From NCBI RefSeq assembly GCF_000384195.1, contig NZ_KB913034.1:1104507-1168506 (forward strand): a stretch of DNA of 64,000 nt, written 5' to 3'. Positions 54,006 through 62,672 of this stretch are shown one piece after another. The notes below the pieces were generated by a model. It was not told where the DNA came from. It made no database searches and saw only the letters and a list, made by a program, of their open reading frames with translations. Each line of letters starts with the position of its first letter. Positions within the stretch are counted from its first letter, which is position 1. Both the position numbers and the translations under genes were made by a program. The stretch is from Allobaculum stercoricanis DSM 13633 (GTDB taxonomy: Bacteria; Bacillota_I; Bacilli_A; Erysipelotrichales; Erysipelotrichaceae).

Positions 54006-54338
54006 ATGGCTATTACCGTCAATCTTTATTATCACGGAAAAAATGGCAGTGCTCGCAAATTCGCCGAAGAAATGATATCCAATGGTGTAGTTGATGCTAT
54101 CCGCCAAGAAAAAGGAAACTTAAAATATGATTATTTCTTGTCTCTAGACAATCCCGAAACATTGCTTTTAATTGATAGTTGGGAAAATCAAGAAGCAATT
54201 GATCTTCACCATTCTTCTAAAATGATGAAGCAGATTATCGAACTGCGAAATAAATATGATCTTCACATGGACGTTGAACGCTATATTTCCGATGAAAATG
54301 GTGTTCCTGAATCAGATCAATCGTTCATTCGCAAATAG
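54006..54338 (+). CDS. Putative quinol monooxygenase (ABM domain)
   Basis: 110 residues with the dimeric alpha-beta barrel (PF03992-like): AITVNLYYHGKNGSARKFAEEM, then YDYFLSLDNPETLLLIDSWENQEAIDLHHSS. The 'WE.Q.A...H' stretch is the family's best marker. These are small cofactor-free oxygenases or related enzymes of unknown substrate. The ATG follows AGGAGG. A group II intron lies immediately after the gene. The visible TAG at 54336-54338 overlaps the intron's last bases; without the intron the gene would stop at TAA at the same codon. Confidence 0.82.
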   Translation: MAITVNLYYHGKNGSARKFAEEMISNGVVDAIRQEKGNLKYDYFLSLDNPETLLLIDSWENQEAIDLHHSSKMMKQIIELRNKYDLHMDVERYISDENGVPESDQSFIRK

Positions 54339-56274
54339 AGTAGAGGGAGACTATCTGTGAGTCCCGCCCCTCTCATTGCACCGTACGTACGGTTCTCGTA
54401 TACGGCGCTACAGCTTTACAGTTTTATTTCATGCGTTATAAAATGATAAATAGAGATTAAGGGGATCGATCAATCCTGGTCGATCTCCTTTTCTCATTGC
54501 CAAAATATTTGGTGAGATCAGAAAGTTCACTGTTCGCATTCCTGCTGTCCTATATAGGCCTAGCCTGGAGTTGGCCGTTTGTCTGATCAATTCAGATTCT
54601 AAAGGCCATTTAGATATGCGATTCAATTTCATCAGGTTATCGAAGATTGTTCGTGGTCTTTTCCACTGTTTCAATATGACAACTCGGATTTTATGCCTGA
54701 GCCACTCACCGAACTTAGTCAGGAACTTTTTCATCGAACCAATTCTAAAATAGTTAATCCAACCTCTGACAATTTGGTTTACTTTTGTAAACACGTCTTT
54801 TAATGGTGATGCGACCGCTCTTTTTCTACAAAGAACTTCTTTGATTTTGTCATAGAGTCTTTGTTTACGGTCATTTGCCGGTTTTGCCTTCCATCCGTCT
54901 TTTCCTTTCCAAAAGGTGAAACCTAGAAAGGTACTTTCTGGTGATCGACATACATGGGTTTTAGTTGCACTGACAGTGAGAAATAGTTTCCTTTCTAACC
55001 AACTGGAAACTGATTTCATGATTCTATTCGCAGCCATTTCACTTTTGACGAAGATTACGACGTCATCGGCATATCTGCAGAATCTAAGACCTCTACTCTC
55101 TAATTCTTTGTCGAATAGATCTAGATAGATGTTGGCTAGTACTGGCGAAATGCACCCACCTTGCGGTGTACCGAGATCACTTTTTACGATCTTGCCCTCC
55201 TCAAGCACGCCTGACTTGAGGAAAGATCGGATCAGATGGAGAACTTCTTTTTCATTGATGAGATTTCGGATCAGTGAAATGAGTTTATCGTGATTCACTT
55301 TGTCAAAGAATTTCTCGATATCTAAATCGATGACCCAGTCGTAACCTTCGTTCAGGTAATTCAATGCCTGCATGATGGCATCATGTGCACTTCTGCCTTT
55401 ACGAAAACCAAAACTACTATCACTAAACGACGGGTCAAAGATGAGATCGAGCACCTGGGCAACTGCCTGTTGAATGGCTCTGTCCATGACAGTTGGAATA
55501 CCTAACGGGCGTTTCTTTCCATTAGGTTTAGGGATATAGACCCGTCTGACCGGTTGGGGCTTATATTTCATATTCAGTATAGCCTCAGTAATTTCTTCCT
55601 GATGCTTATCCCAGTAGGATTCAAGATCACCCACTGTGACTCCATCTATTCCGGCTGAACCTTTGTTCCGTTGGACAGCTCGGATAGCTTGATTCATGTT
55701 TTCTGATTGAAGTATTGATTCAATTAAACGCATGATGCGTCTCCTTTCTTTTCACAAACAAATTCAGATCATCCTCGTCCAGAGTGTCCCAGAAGATTAC
55801 GTTTCTTCTGTGTTGGATTTTTCCAGATTTACAGATTACTGGTTTGTTATTTCAAAGCGGAACGCTCTGTAAAACCATTAGGGCCTTCAGTCGATGACTT
55901 ACTATGCCCTCAGCTGACTTCTCGCGACAAACCTTATTTCGACCGAACCCGTATTCTTGGGCCACCGATTGCTGATTTTAAAGCATCTCGGAATATCGTC
56001 CGCGAGATCTCTCGGGGTAAGACACACATCTTTCACTGCACAACCTCCTGATTTACCGTCTTGGCGTTACGTTTGTCTTTTGGGCTTTGGTTTGTTATGC
56101 AACCTTACCCGCCATTTGGCCTTATATCAGGTTTCTGTTCGTAGGCTCGACAGCTTTGCTACACCGCTTCCTTCACCCCGGCCTCACGGCCTTCGGCTTG
56201 CGGTTTGCTACACTTGGCGACAAATACCCGTGGCCGGACTTTCACCGACAAGATGTGTGTCATGCCCGACACAC
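54335..56274 (-). mobile_element. Group II intron (probable class C), about 1.94 kb
   Basis: On the minus strand it begins GTGTGTCGGGCATG at 56274, contains the maturase ORF, and ends with a domain V/VI-like region. That region is GCCGTATACGAGAACCGTACGTACGG, written in two parts: GCCGTATACGAG and CCGTACGTACGG (about 54380-54415). It then runs GAGAGGGGCGGGAC…CTCCCTCTACTCTAT to 54335. The 5' exon on the intron strand is a terminator hairpin plus T tract (56279-56335), the preferred site of class C introns. Boundaries are certain to about two bases. Confidence 0.87.
54429..55733 (-). CDS. ltrA: Group II intron reverse transcriptase/maturase
   Basis: 434 residues. The reverse-transcriptase domain has the RT0-7 blocks, with the catalytic FCRYADDVVIF (about 220) and GTPQGGCISPVLANIYLDLF (about 185). 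The N-terminal SAGIDGVTV and RRVYIPKPNGKKRPLGIPTVMDR are typical. Maturase domain X follows (GWINYFRIGSMKKFL, about 325). I see no HNH endonuclease domain, as expected for class C. It splices the intron RNA and reverse-transcribes it at new sites. The frame is intact, so the element may be active. Confidence 0.95.
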   Translation of the reverse strand: MRLIESILQSENMNQAIRAVQRNKGSAGIDGVTVGDLESYWDKHQEEITEAILNMKYKPQPVRRVYIPKPNGKKRPLGIPTVMDRAIQQAVAQVLDLIFDPSFSDSSFGFRKGRSAHDAIMQALNYLNEGYDWVIDLDIEKFFDKVNHDKLISLIRNLINEKEVLHLIRSFLKSGVLEEGKIVKSDLGTPQGGCISPVLANIYLDLFDKELESRGLRFCRYADDVVIFVKSEMAANRIMKSVSSWLERKLFLTVSATKTHVCRSPESTFLGFTFWKGKDGWKAKPANDRKQRLYDKIKEVLCRKRAVASPLKDVFTKVNQIVRGWINYFRIGSMKKFLTKFGEWLRHKIRVVILKQWKRPRTIFDNLMKLNRISKWPLESELIRQTANSRLGLYRTAGMRTVNFLISPNILAMRKGDRPGLIDPLNLYLSFYNA

Positions 56275-56278
56275 ATAA

Positions 56279-56335
56279 AGAAAAAACCAAGTTGTGACGT
56301 TCTTATTTCACAAGAACAGCAACTTGGTTTTCTTT
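56279..56335 (-). terminator. Terminator hairpin that forms the intron's 5' exon
   Basis: AAAACCAAGTTG/CAACTTGGTTTT outer stem with inner GTTCTT/AAGAAC pairing and T run on both sides. It terminates the coiled-coil gene ending at 56354; before insertion it would also have terminated the monooxygenase-like gene. Confidence 0.9.
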
Positions 56336-56353
56336 TGATCTTTATACTTAATA

Positions 56354-57784
56354 TTAGCGACGAATACTTCCTTCTAATAAACGGTTCAAATCTTCTTCGG
56401 CAATGTAGTCAAAGCGTACAGATGTTTTATTGATCAAATAATCGAGACACTCATCGGAATAGCCACAAACTGTATATACAGATTGACGGCCTTCATCATA
56501 ATCGAGTAAAACTTGGTTATTTTGAACACGGTAATGTCCTGTTCTTTCTTCAACTAAACGATCATTGCGGAAGTCATATTCTTTGAAGTCACCATCATCC
56601 CAGAAACATTGGCATGTAAACATATCTTTTGTGAAGTAATGAATCCAGTTCCCTAAGATTGCTTCACGAGGAAAACGAGCTCTAACTTGCGTACGTTCGT
56701 CGCGGCGTCCAACACGAATTGTTTCAATTGTTTCTGGAGTTGTTGTTTGTGTATTCAATAACTCTTGGGCAGTTTTTGCTAATTTTTTTGAATTTTCTAA
56801 ACGTTCTTCAACACTGCGGATAAATGATTCTTTTGTTTTTACATCTTCAGGCAAGGAGAAAGATGTATCTGTTTTTAAATCACTCAATAATTTTTCTAGA
56901 GCTTGCATTTGTTCAACAACTTTTTCGTACATTTCCAAAACTTCTTGTTTATGACGTTGTTGTTGTAACTCCATTTCTTCTTCGATTTCTTCCATTACAA
57001 CTTCGTTTTGTTCCGTGTTTTTCTGTAAATCAGAAAGTAAGTTTTTCCAAATGTTGATATCAGATGTATTCATCGTGGCTGTATCCCTTTCCGCTACGTT
57101 ATTTTGTTGCATTGGCATTAAAATTTCTTTTGGATCCTCTTTATGCTCAATACCTTCATCACTTTCCTGTGCTTTTGGTTTAGATCGTTTTAAAACCGGG
57201 CGAACGAGTTCTTCTTTTTGCGCTTCGTCATTAGGCGTGGAGGAATAGGTAGTTCCCATATTCACTTCAACATTCGAATCATTGCTTTGCAAACCATGTG
57301 GACGAATTAATGCTTCTGCTAATAGATCATGAGGGTTGATCGGTGCATGTTCTTTAATTCTTAAGTTTTCGCTTGCAGTGGTTTCATCTAATTTCATGAC
57401 ATCGCGCGCCACAATTTCCGCTTCATCCACTTTCGAATTATCTTGTTGATTATTCGCTTTAAAGACATCAAATGGTAAATCAAGTGACCAGTCTGAGTTT
57501 TGATTTGGAGTTTTATTGATTTTATTGGACATATCGTTTTGTTGCATTCCTTCCTGGTTTATCGTTTCATTCAATGGAGAATCCATTTGTTTTATTTGTT
57601 CAGATTTCGTACCTTGAACCAAAATCTCTTCCCTTTGTTCTCGCTGGTCCGTGATTTTGGATGTGGATTGATCTAAGGCTGTTTCGCTTTGCGCTGCCTG
57701 TTTTGTTACGTTGAACTCGAGATTCTTATTGCGTTTTGTTTTTGCTTTATAACGAGCTCTAATTTTCTTATTTGATTTTTTCAC
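56354..57784 (-). CDS. Large hydrophilic coiled-coil protein, 476 residues
   Basis: A very basic N-terminus (KKSNKKIRARYKAKTKRNKN) is followed by a low-complexity Gln/Glu/Asn linker (about 30-230) and a coiled coil (about 235-310: EEIEEEMELQQQRHKQEVLEMYEKVVEQM). The C-terminal domain has about 110 residues and is rich in aromatics (GNWIHYFTKDMFTCQCFWDDGDFKEYDF). No family was recognised. I choose the GTG at 57784 as start, since AGAAAGGA lies 6 bases upstream, rather than a TTG seven codons earlier. Confidence 0.7.
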   Translation of the reverse strand: MKKSNKKIRARYKAKTKRNKNLEFNVTKQAAQSETALDQSTSKITDQREQREEILVQGTKSEQIKQMDSPLNETINQEGMQQNDMSNKINKTPNQNSDWSLDLPFDVFKANNQQDNSKVDEAEIVARDVMKLDETTASENLRIKEHAPINPHDLLAEALIRPHGLQSNDSNVEVNMGTTYSSTPNDEAQKEELVRPVLKRSKPKAQESDEGIEHKEDPKEILMPMQQNNVAERDTATMNTSDINIWKNLLSDLQKNTEQNEVVMEEIEEEMELQQQRHKQEVLEMYEKVVEQMQALEKLLSDLKTDTSFSLPEDVKTKESFIRSVEERLENSKKLAKTAQELLNTQTTTPETIETIRVGRRDERTQVRARFPREAILGNWIHYFTKDMFTCQCFWDDGDFKEYDFRNDRLVEERTGHYRVQNNQVLLDYDEGRQSVYTVCGYSDECLDYLINKTSVRFDYIAEEDLNRLLEGSIRR

Positions 57785-58017
57785 AGTTTTCCTTTCTGGA
57801 ACCAAAATTTCATTTTTTTAGAATTCAAGATTCTCAGTATTAGGTAAGACAAAGTCTTTTGTCACCCTACATTATGCAAAGTGATTAAATTTTGGTCAAA
57901 TTTTGCTGATATCCGTCCGCTTTCTTAGCAATATTCAACTCAAAAATAGATATTTCAATTTCAACAATCCTTACATGTAATATCAAAATAATAAAGATTC
58001 ACGCATCTTTCTTTCGT

Positions 58018-58059
58018 TAAAAAATCCGAAACTCATCCATTTAATTCTGAGTTTCGGAT
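58018..58059 (-). terminator. Terminator of the tail-anchored protein gene
   Basis: ATCCGAAACTC/GAGTTTCGGAT, 11-bp stem, then six T on the minus strand. Upstream sequence 57785-58017 holds only the presumed promoter of the coiled-coil gene. Confidence 0.93.
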
Positions 58060-58083
58060 AGATTGATGCCGTGCTATTTATAG

Positions 58084-58650
58084 TTATGATTTAAAAATAT
58101 TACGAATTACAGTCACCAGACCAATCAGCATTAAAATCGCTGCGAGAACTTGTTTAATCGTGGTTTGTGGATCTTCTTCCATCTTTTCATTGAACGTTTG
58201 AATTGAATCAGATGCTTTGTGTTTAAATTGATCCAGTTGCTCAGTTGCGTTAGTCGTCAATTTCGTACCTGTTTCTTTAATTTGATTCAATCGATCATTC
58301 ATTCTTTCTTCCCACTCTAATTGATCTTGTTCATCGATTAATGGTTTAGGATGAACGTCCTCTTTTACGCGATGCTCAGATGCGATCTGTTCCCGAATTT
58401 GAGCTGGTGTAGGTTCTTGATTCATCAATTTATTGCGAATACTTTCTACTCGTTTTTCTAATTCTGCAATTTTATTGAGTGCTTCTACACGTTCTTCATA
58501 CATCTTCGCTAAAATTTGATGATCAATTTTCTTGCACTCTTCCATTGTTTCTTGTTGACAAGCTAATTCAGCTTCCTCTAATTGTTCTGGTGCATTTTCT
58601 TTTACTTGTTCGTCTGAAGTTTCTTCGATGACACGTTTATTTTCTTCCAT
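58084..58650 (-). CDS. Coiled-coil, C-tail-anchored membrane protein, 188 residues
   Basis: It starts at the ATG at 58650 behind AAAGGAAGGGC; the frame is open upstream without support. A Glu-rich N-terminus and a coiled coil (about 40-80, AKMYEERVEALNKIAELEKRVESIRNKLM) are followed by a linker and one hydrophobic helix at the very end (about 168-186, LAAILMLIGLVTVIRNIF). It would face the cytoplasm, anchored by its tail. Family unknown. Confidence 0.65.
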   Translation of the reverse strand: MEENKRVIEETSDEQVKENAPEQLEEAELACQQETMEECKKIDHQILAKMYEERVEALNKIAELEKRVESIRNKLMNQEPTPAQIREQIASEHRVKEDVHPKPLIDEQDQLEWEERMNDRLNQIKETGTKLTTNATEQLDQFKHKASDSIQTFNEKMEEDPQTTIKQVLAAILMLIGLVTVIRNIFKS

Positions 58651-58769
58651 ATCCAAAGCCCTTCCTTTGTTCTTATTATGCGCAATATTTATGGGATTGA
58701 ATACTCTTTCACACAAAAAGTTTCATTATTTTTATCATTTTATTTTCGTATCTTTGAACAGAGAAAATA

Positions 58770-58807
58770 AAAAGCACTCTTGACTCGAATGAATCTAAGA
58801 ATGCTTT
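58770..58807 (-). terminator. Terminator of the superoxide reductase gene
   Basis: AAAGCA-TCTT paired with AAGA-TGCTTT (one wobble), then TTTTTATTTT on the minus strand. Confidence 0.8.
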
Positions 58808-58828
58808 GTAGTGAATCAGATTAATTGA

Positions 58829-59215
58829 TTAAAGTTCGATTTCTGCTTTCCAAAGACCATGGAGGTTGCAGTATTCGTAAACAGTTGCAAGACCTTTTTT
58901 ATCTTTTGGATCAAATTCAGCAACTGGTTGTTCACCTGGAAGTAAAGTTGCTTTTTCTACACTACCGTCTGCATATTCAATCCAAATATTTGTAATCCAG
59001 TGGTTTTCAAGCATTGGGTGTAATGTAGAACCTACTTGGACTTTTACTTTACCATCTTCTAATTTAACTTCTGGTACGTGTTTTTCTTTTGCTGCATCTA
59101 CTGCACCAGCAACTAATAATTTTGCAGGTTCGCCATTGATTGCAACTTCTACATCGGCATCAAGTGGTAAAACAACTTCTACGAGTTCACCGTTTGTTCC
59201 TTTAAATACTTTCAT
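58829..59215 (-). CDS. Superoxide reductase (desulfoferrodoxin-like, SORL domain)
   Basis: 128 residues. It reduces superoxide to peroxide without making oxygen, as anaerobes prefer. The Fe(His)4Cys centre is readable as EKHVPEV (His about 46), GSTLHPMLENHWI (two His) and YEYCNLHGLWKAE (Cys and His, near the end). The N-terminal half lacks the CxxC centre I of full desulfoferrodoxin, so this is a one-iron form. The ATG has AAGGAGAAA upstream. Monocistronic. Confidence 0.9.
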   Translation of the reverse strand: MKVFKGTNGELVEVVLPLDADVEVAINGEPAKLLVAGAVDAAKEKHVPEVKLEDGKVKVQVGSTLHPMLENHWITNIWIEYADGSVEKATLLPGEQPVAEFDPKDKKGLATVYEYCNLHGLWKAEIEL

Positions 59216-59529
59216 AATTGTTTCTCCTTATTCTTAATTAATTTTTTATACTTCGTTTTGAAGCATTTCTTTTCATGGCCTAATTTTCTCATGATTAGTC
59301 TATCCTTACTAGTCAAATACTCAAAATCTTTTAGATTTTTTTGGATCGATCGTCTCCATATTGAAGTTAAGTCTAATTTCTTCAATGAATATTTGATGAG
59401 TTTTGTATGTAACAAGCGATGATCTAGTTTCAATTGAACAAAAAGTTAAAATTCTTTTTATTCCCTTTGTTTTCTCAAGACTTTTCAAAAAAAGGCGGTA
59501 TCATAGAAAAGATTGAAAGGAAGGTCAAT

Positions 59530-60432
59530 ATGTCAATTCAAATTCAGCTCCTTTCGAATGGAAACCTCCAAGTCAAAACTGACCAAGCAATTACTCTAGA
59601 GGATGTTTGGACAAAACTGGATCTTTCCAAAGAAAAGAAAAAGCATGTGCAAATTCTAAAAGGCGCACAATCTATCACAAACCCTCAAGAAGAAATCAAC
59701 CCATCTGACAAAATCAGTGTGGTCATCGATGATACTTATGATTTTAATGAAGAAACTCCCGTATATTACGCAGGTATTGCGGTTGTATACGAAGATGACT
59801 GGTCGATTGTTGTCAATAAAAAACCATTTTTGTTAGTCCATGGTGATGGCTACAGCGAAGATACACTCACCGCACGTATCAATGCATACTTACAAGAAAA
59901 CAATGCTCGTTTCCCTGCTTTAGCAGTCAATCGAATCGACTTAGAAGCAAGTGGACTTGTTCTATTCTCTAAACACCCTCTTGTAAAGTCTTATCTCGAT
60001 AGCCAATTTGAAGATGGTACAGCAAAAAAAGAATACCTTGCGGTTGTCGATGGTCGTGTCGATCATCGTGAAATCGATATCAACAACCCTATTGCAAGAA
60101 ATCGTCATGAAGCTGAAAAAATGATGGTGTTCAAAAAAGGCAAACCTGCTCACACTCATATTTCACGATTGAAATTATTTGATGACAAATCTTTAGTCAA
60201 AGCAAAGATTACTACAGGACGTAAACACCAAATCCGCGTCCATCTTGCTCATATTGGTTATCCAATTATGAACGATCCTCTTTATGGCATGGTACGCAAC
60301 AACAAAGGATTGATGTTGCAATCGTATCGTTTATCTTATAAACAACCATTTACTCACGATACAATTTCTCTTGAAATCGATATGGATACTCGTTTTAAAT
60401 GGTTTGATCCAAACCTTGCTAAAGAAGCTTAG
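59530..60432 (+). CDS. RluA-family pseudouridine synthase
   Basis: 300 residues. The catalytic aspartate is in AVNRIDLEASGLVLFSK (about 138), where the usual HRLD reads NRID. The family GRKHQIRVHLAHIGYPI motif follows (about 235). A short N-terminal S4-like region precedes it. The target uridine is unknown. The start at 59530 follows GAAAGGAAGG; the frame is open 32 codons further upstream without a site. The terminator is shared with the convergent patatin gene. Confidence 0.88.
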   Translation: MSIQIQLLSNGNLQVKTDQAITLEDVWTKLDLSKEKKKHVQILKGAQSITNPQEEINPSDKISVVIDDTYDFNEETPVYYAGIAVVYEDDWSIVVNKKPFLLVHGDGYSEDTLTARINAYLQENNARFPALAVNRIDLEASGLVLFSKHPLVKSYLDSQFEDGTAKKEYLAVVDGRVDHREIDINNPIARNRHEAEKMMVFKKGKPAHTHISRLKLFDDKSLVKAKITTGRKHQIRVHLAHIGYPIMNDPLYGMVRNNKGLMLQSYRLSYKQPFTHDTISLEIDMDTRFKWFDPNLAKEA

Positions 60433-60450
60433 TTTAAAATCCATTCACAT

Positions 60451-60484
60451 AAAAAAGGGCCTTATCACTTTAAGGCTCTTTTTT
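60451..60484. terminator. Bidirectional terminator between pseudouridine synthase and patatin genes
   Basis: AAAAAAGgGCCTTA / TAAGGCtCTTTTTT stem with one mismatch. It includes the last codons of the patatin-like gene. Confidence 0.85.
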
Positions 60485-61960
60485 CTCATCATTTTGTTGT
60501 TCATTATTCTTTGATTGTGCTTTATTGAACATCTTTTCGATTTTTCCTAACTGTTCTAAATAGATGTTCTCGATTATTTTCCATCGATCTTCTGTCTGTT
60601 CATTGTCTTTATGTTCTATTTTTGTTGTAACTTTAGTTACTTCACTTAATCGATGACGGTGATCCAGTTTTTGCAAAAAGTTCCAAGCCCAGGCAAGAAC
60701 GATTTCATTTGGATAAATAGAGGCAAATGCTTGTAGTTTGCTTCTTGCTTCATATTCCCCATCACGACGCATAATCCATTGAAATAGACAGACGGCATTG
60801 ATGCGACTGATATTTCTTTTGGAAAGTTGGTTGATCATTTCACCAATTTCATCTTGTGAAAGTTCATTTTCGTTTAATCGATCAAATAATTGTGCTAAAA
60901 AAGCAAACACATCCCACTCTTTATAGGCATCGATTTCGAATAGGTAAGCAAGCAATTCGACAAGTAATCCATATGATGCCCTTTCAAATAGTGTATCGGA
61001 AAGATCTGACTTTGAATTACCCACAGTTGCACGCGCAATACGATCGAGTCGTTCAAAATCAATATCGATCCCTTCTACTGCAAAACAAAATTGCAAATAT
61101 CCGCTTAATAAATCCAATACACTTTGTTGCAAAAGAGCAAACGTGTAAATTGCCCCAGCCCGTTTTTGAAACAGTTTAAGTGTTTCAAAATAACCAACTT
61201 GCAGATTTTTCATACCCGAAGTCGCAGTAAAATCTAAAAAGTTCATCAAAGGTAAAATGGGCTTCATCATAAACACATCCAGTTTTGGATCGACACTTCG
61301 AACAACACCGGGTCCTTCTACATCAATTGCAAAAATATGGGAACAATTAAAGTCAGCTACTAAATCAATCGGGACGTTATCTGCATAACCTCCATCAATA
61401 TATTGTTCGCCATTCATTTCTAAAACCGGAAATGCGGGATAACAAGAAGCAGACGCAATCAAGATATCTTTGGCATTTTCGAAATGCATATCTGCTTTTT
61501 GATAAGCAACTGGTTTTAATGTCGTAATATTAAATGTCATACACGCAAAATCGATAGGTGATTGTTTGAACGCTTGATGATCATACAATGAGTCAATCTT
61601 TGTTTTTAATGGTGAAATATCCATGCCTGATCTTGAAAAAATATACTTTTGTAAAAATGATCCAATTTCTTTGCGGTTTTTAATCCAAGTGCTGAGTGTT
61701 TCAGGAAAAGCAAATAAGTCTTTGGCGATCGCAACAGGTTCTAAATGTTCAACAAAATCAAGCATCAAATCCAAACGGTTTTGAACATAAAACGCTCCAA
61801 CTAACGCACCAATGGATGTTCCCGATACCGCATCAAAATAAATTTCATTTTCATTTATCGCTTTCCAAAAACCGATTTCATAACAACCACGGGCTCCGCC
61901 CCCACCTAAAGCGAGTCCTTTGCGAATATCATCTTGTTTGATCCAATCTAAACTTTTCAT
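60470..61960 (-). CDS. Patatin-like phospholipase, RssA-type, with a long C-terminal domain
   Basis: 496 residues. The N-terminal catalytic domain has the oxyanion loop GLALGGGGARGCYEIGFW (about 16-33), the nucleophile SGTSIGALVGAF (Ser about 49) and the aspartate in YIDGGYADNVP (about 187). Patatins hydrolyse acyl lipids. The remaining 300 residues are helical, with no motif I know. The start at 61960 is backed by AAGGGGAAAAT; an ATGATG eight codons earlier is not. The neighbouring gene encodes a membrane protein. Confidence 0.85.
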   Translation of the reverse strand: MKSLDWIKQDDIRKGLALGGGGARGCYEIGFWKAINENEIYFDAVSGTSIGALVGAFYVQNRLDLMLDFVEHLEPVAIAKDLFAFPETLSTWIKNRKEIGSFLQKYIFSRSGMDISPLKTKIDSLYDHQAFKQSPIDFACMTFNITTLKPVAYQKADMHFENAKDILIASASCYPAFPVLEMNGEQYIDGGYADNVPIDLVADFNCSHIFAIDVEGPGVVRSVDPKLDVFMMKPILPLMNFLDFTATSGMKNLQVGYFETLKLFQKRAGAIYTFALLQQSVLDLLSGYLQFCFAVEGIDIDFERLDRIARATVGNSKSDLSDTLFERASYGLLVELLAYLFEIDAYKEWDVFAFLAQLFDRLNENELSQDEIGEMINQLSKRNISRINAVCLFQWIMRRDGEYEARSKLQAFASIYPNEIVLAWAWNFLQKLDHRHRLSEVTKVTTKIEHKDNEQTEDRWKIIENIYLEQLGKIEKMFNKAQSKNNEQQNDEKKEP

Positions 61961-62010
61961 GATTTTCCCCTTGTTTCCCATCATAAGCGTTCTCTAAACC
62001 ATCTTTACCA

Positions 62011-62571
62011 TCAAAAGGTCAGTGTGATCATCCAAACGGTATTGATCACTAAAGCACTTATGAATGGAATATAGGTTTTATGGGTGCATATTGCATCTAG
62101 TAACCCCATTATACTGGATGTGATTAATAAAAGGAGCAATCGCCAAAAGCCTAACACCCCACCAATCACAATTATATAAATCCAATCCGCCAAACCTAAC
62201 CAATGAAAATAAACAGCAATCCCCATCATTCCTGCATATGCACAAGCCATAAGGCGCGAACAAAATTCAACCGGACAATAAGGGATGAATAAAATTGCGA
62301 TCAATAGTAAGCAGAGCCATCGCAAAGAAAAATATTGAGTTGTCCAATCTTGATAGAACGCCAATACGCAACTAATCAAGATCATTAACGATAAAGTGTG
62401 TGGCCAAAACGAATATCGAAAGATCATTCCACTGATCAACACCCATAAAATTAAAAGACCATTAGAAAGTGGCTTAAATGTTTTGTAGATCTTGATTTGT
62501 TGAACTCCATAATAGATATGGATTGTCACTAAGACGAAAATAAAAACAATACTCGAAAAAAAATGATCCAT
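62011..62571 (-). CDS. Prepilin peptidase-like (A24) integral membrane protein
   Basis: 186 residues with about seven hydrophobic helices. The region FYQDWTTQYF (Asp about 70) and HWLGLADWIYIIVIGGVLGF (Asp about 128) match the two catalytic aspartates of type IV prepilin peptidases, but the second motif reads GLAD where GxGD is standard. The N-terminal cysteine-rich domain of full-length enzymes is absent. A ComC/PilD-like role or a degenerate relative is possible. It lies 51 bp upstream of the patatin gene on the same strand. Confidence 0.55.
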   Translation of the reverse strand: MDHFFSSIVFIFVLVTIHIYYGVQQIKIYKTFKPLSNGLLILWVLISGMIFRYSFWPHTLSLMILISCVLAFYQDWTTQYFSLRWLCLLLIAILFIPYCPVEFCSRLMACAYAGMMGIAVYFHWLGLADWIYIIVIGGVLGFWRLLLLLITSSIMGLLDAICTHKTYIPFISALVINTVWMITLTF

Positions 62572-62672
62572 ACGTTTAGCGTACAGATCATGAATGACAA
62601 AATATTCAATGTATTATCGAATCAAAATGGTAAAGTCTATCTATTTTCACAATGCTAAAGTTCAAATCTCAT

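Noticed and set aside
55957..56433. 158-codon plus-strand ORF inside the intron region
   Set aside because: It is antisense to the structured 5' part of the group II intron, has no ribosome site and has the composition typical of spurious intron ORFs.
59212..59433. 73-codon minus-strand ORF before the superoxide reductase gene
   Set aside because: No ribosome site, TTG start, and it occupies the promoter region of the reductase gene.
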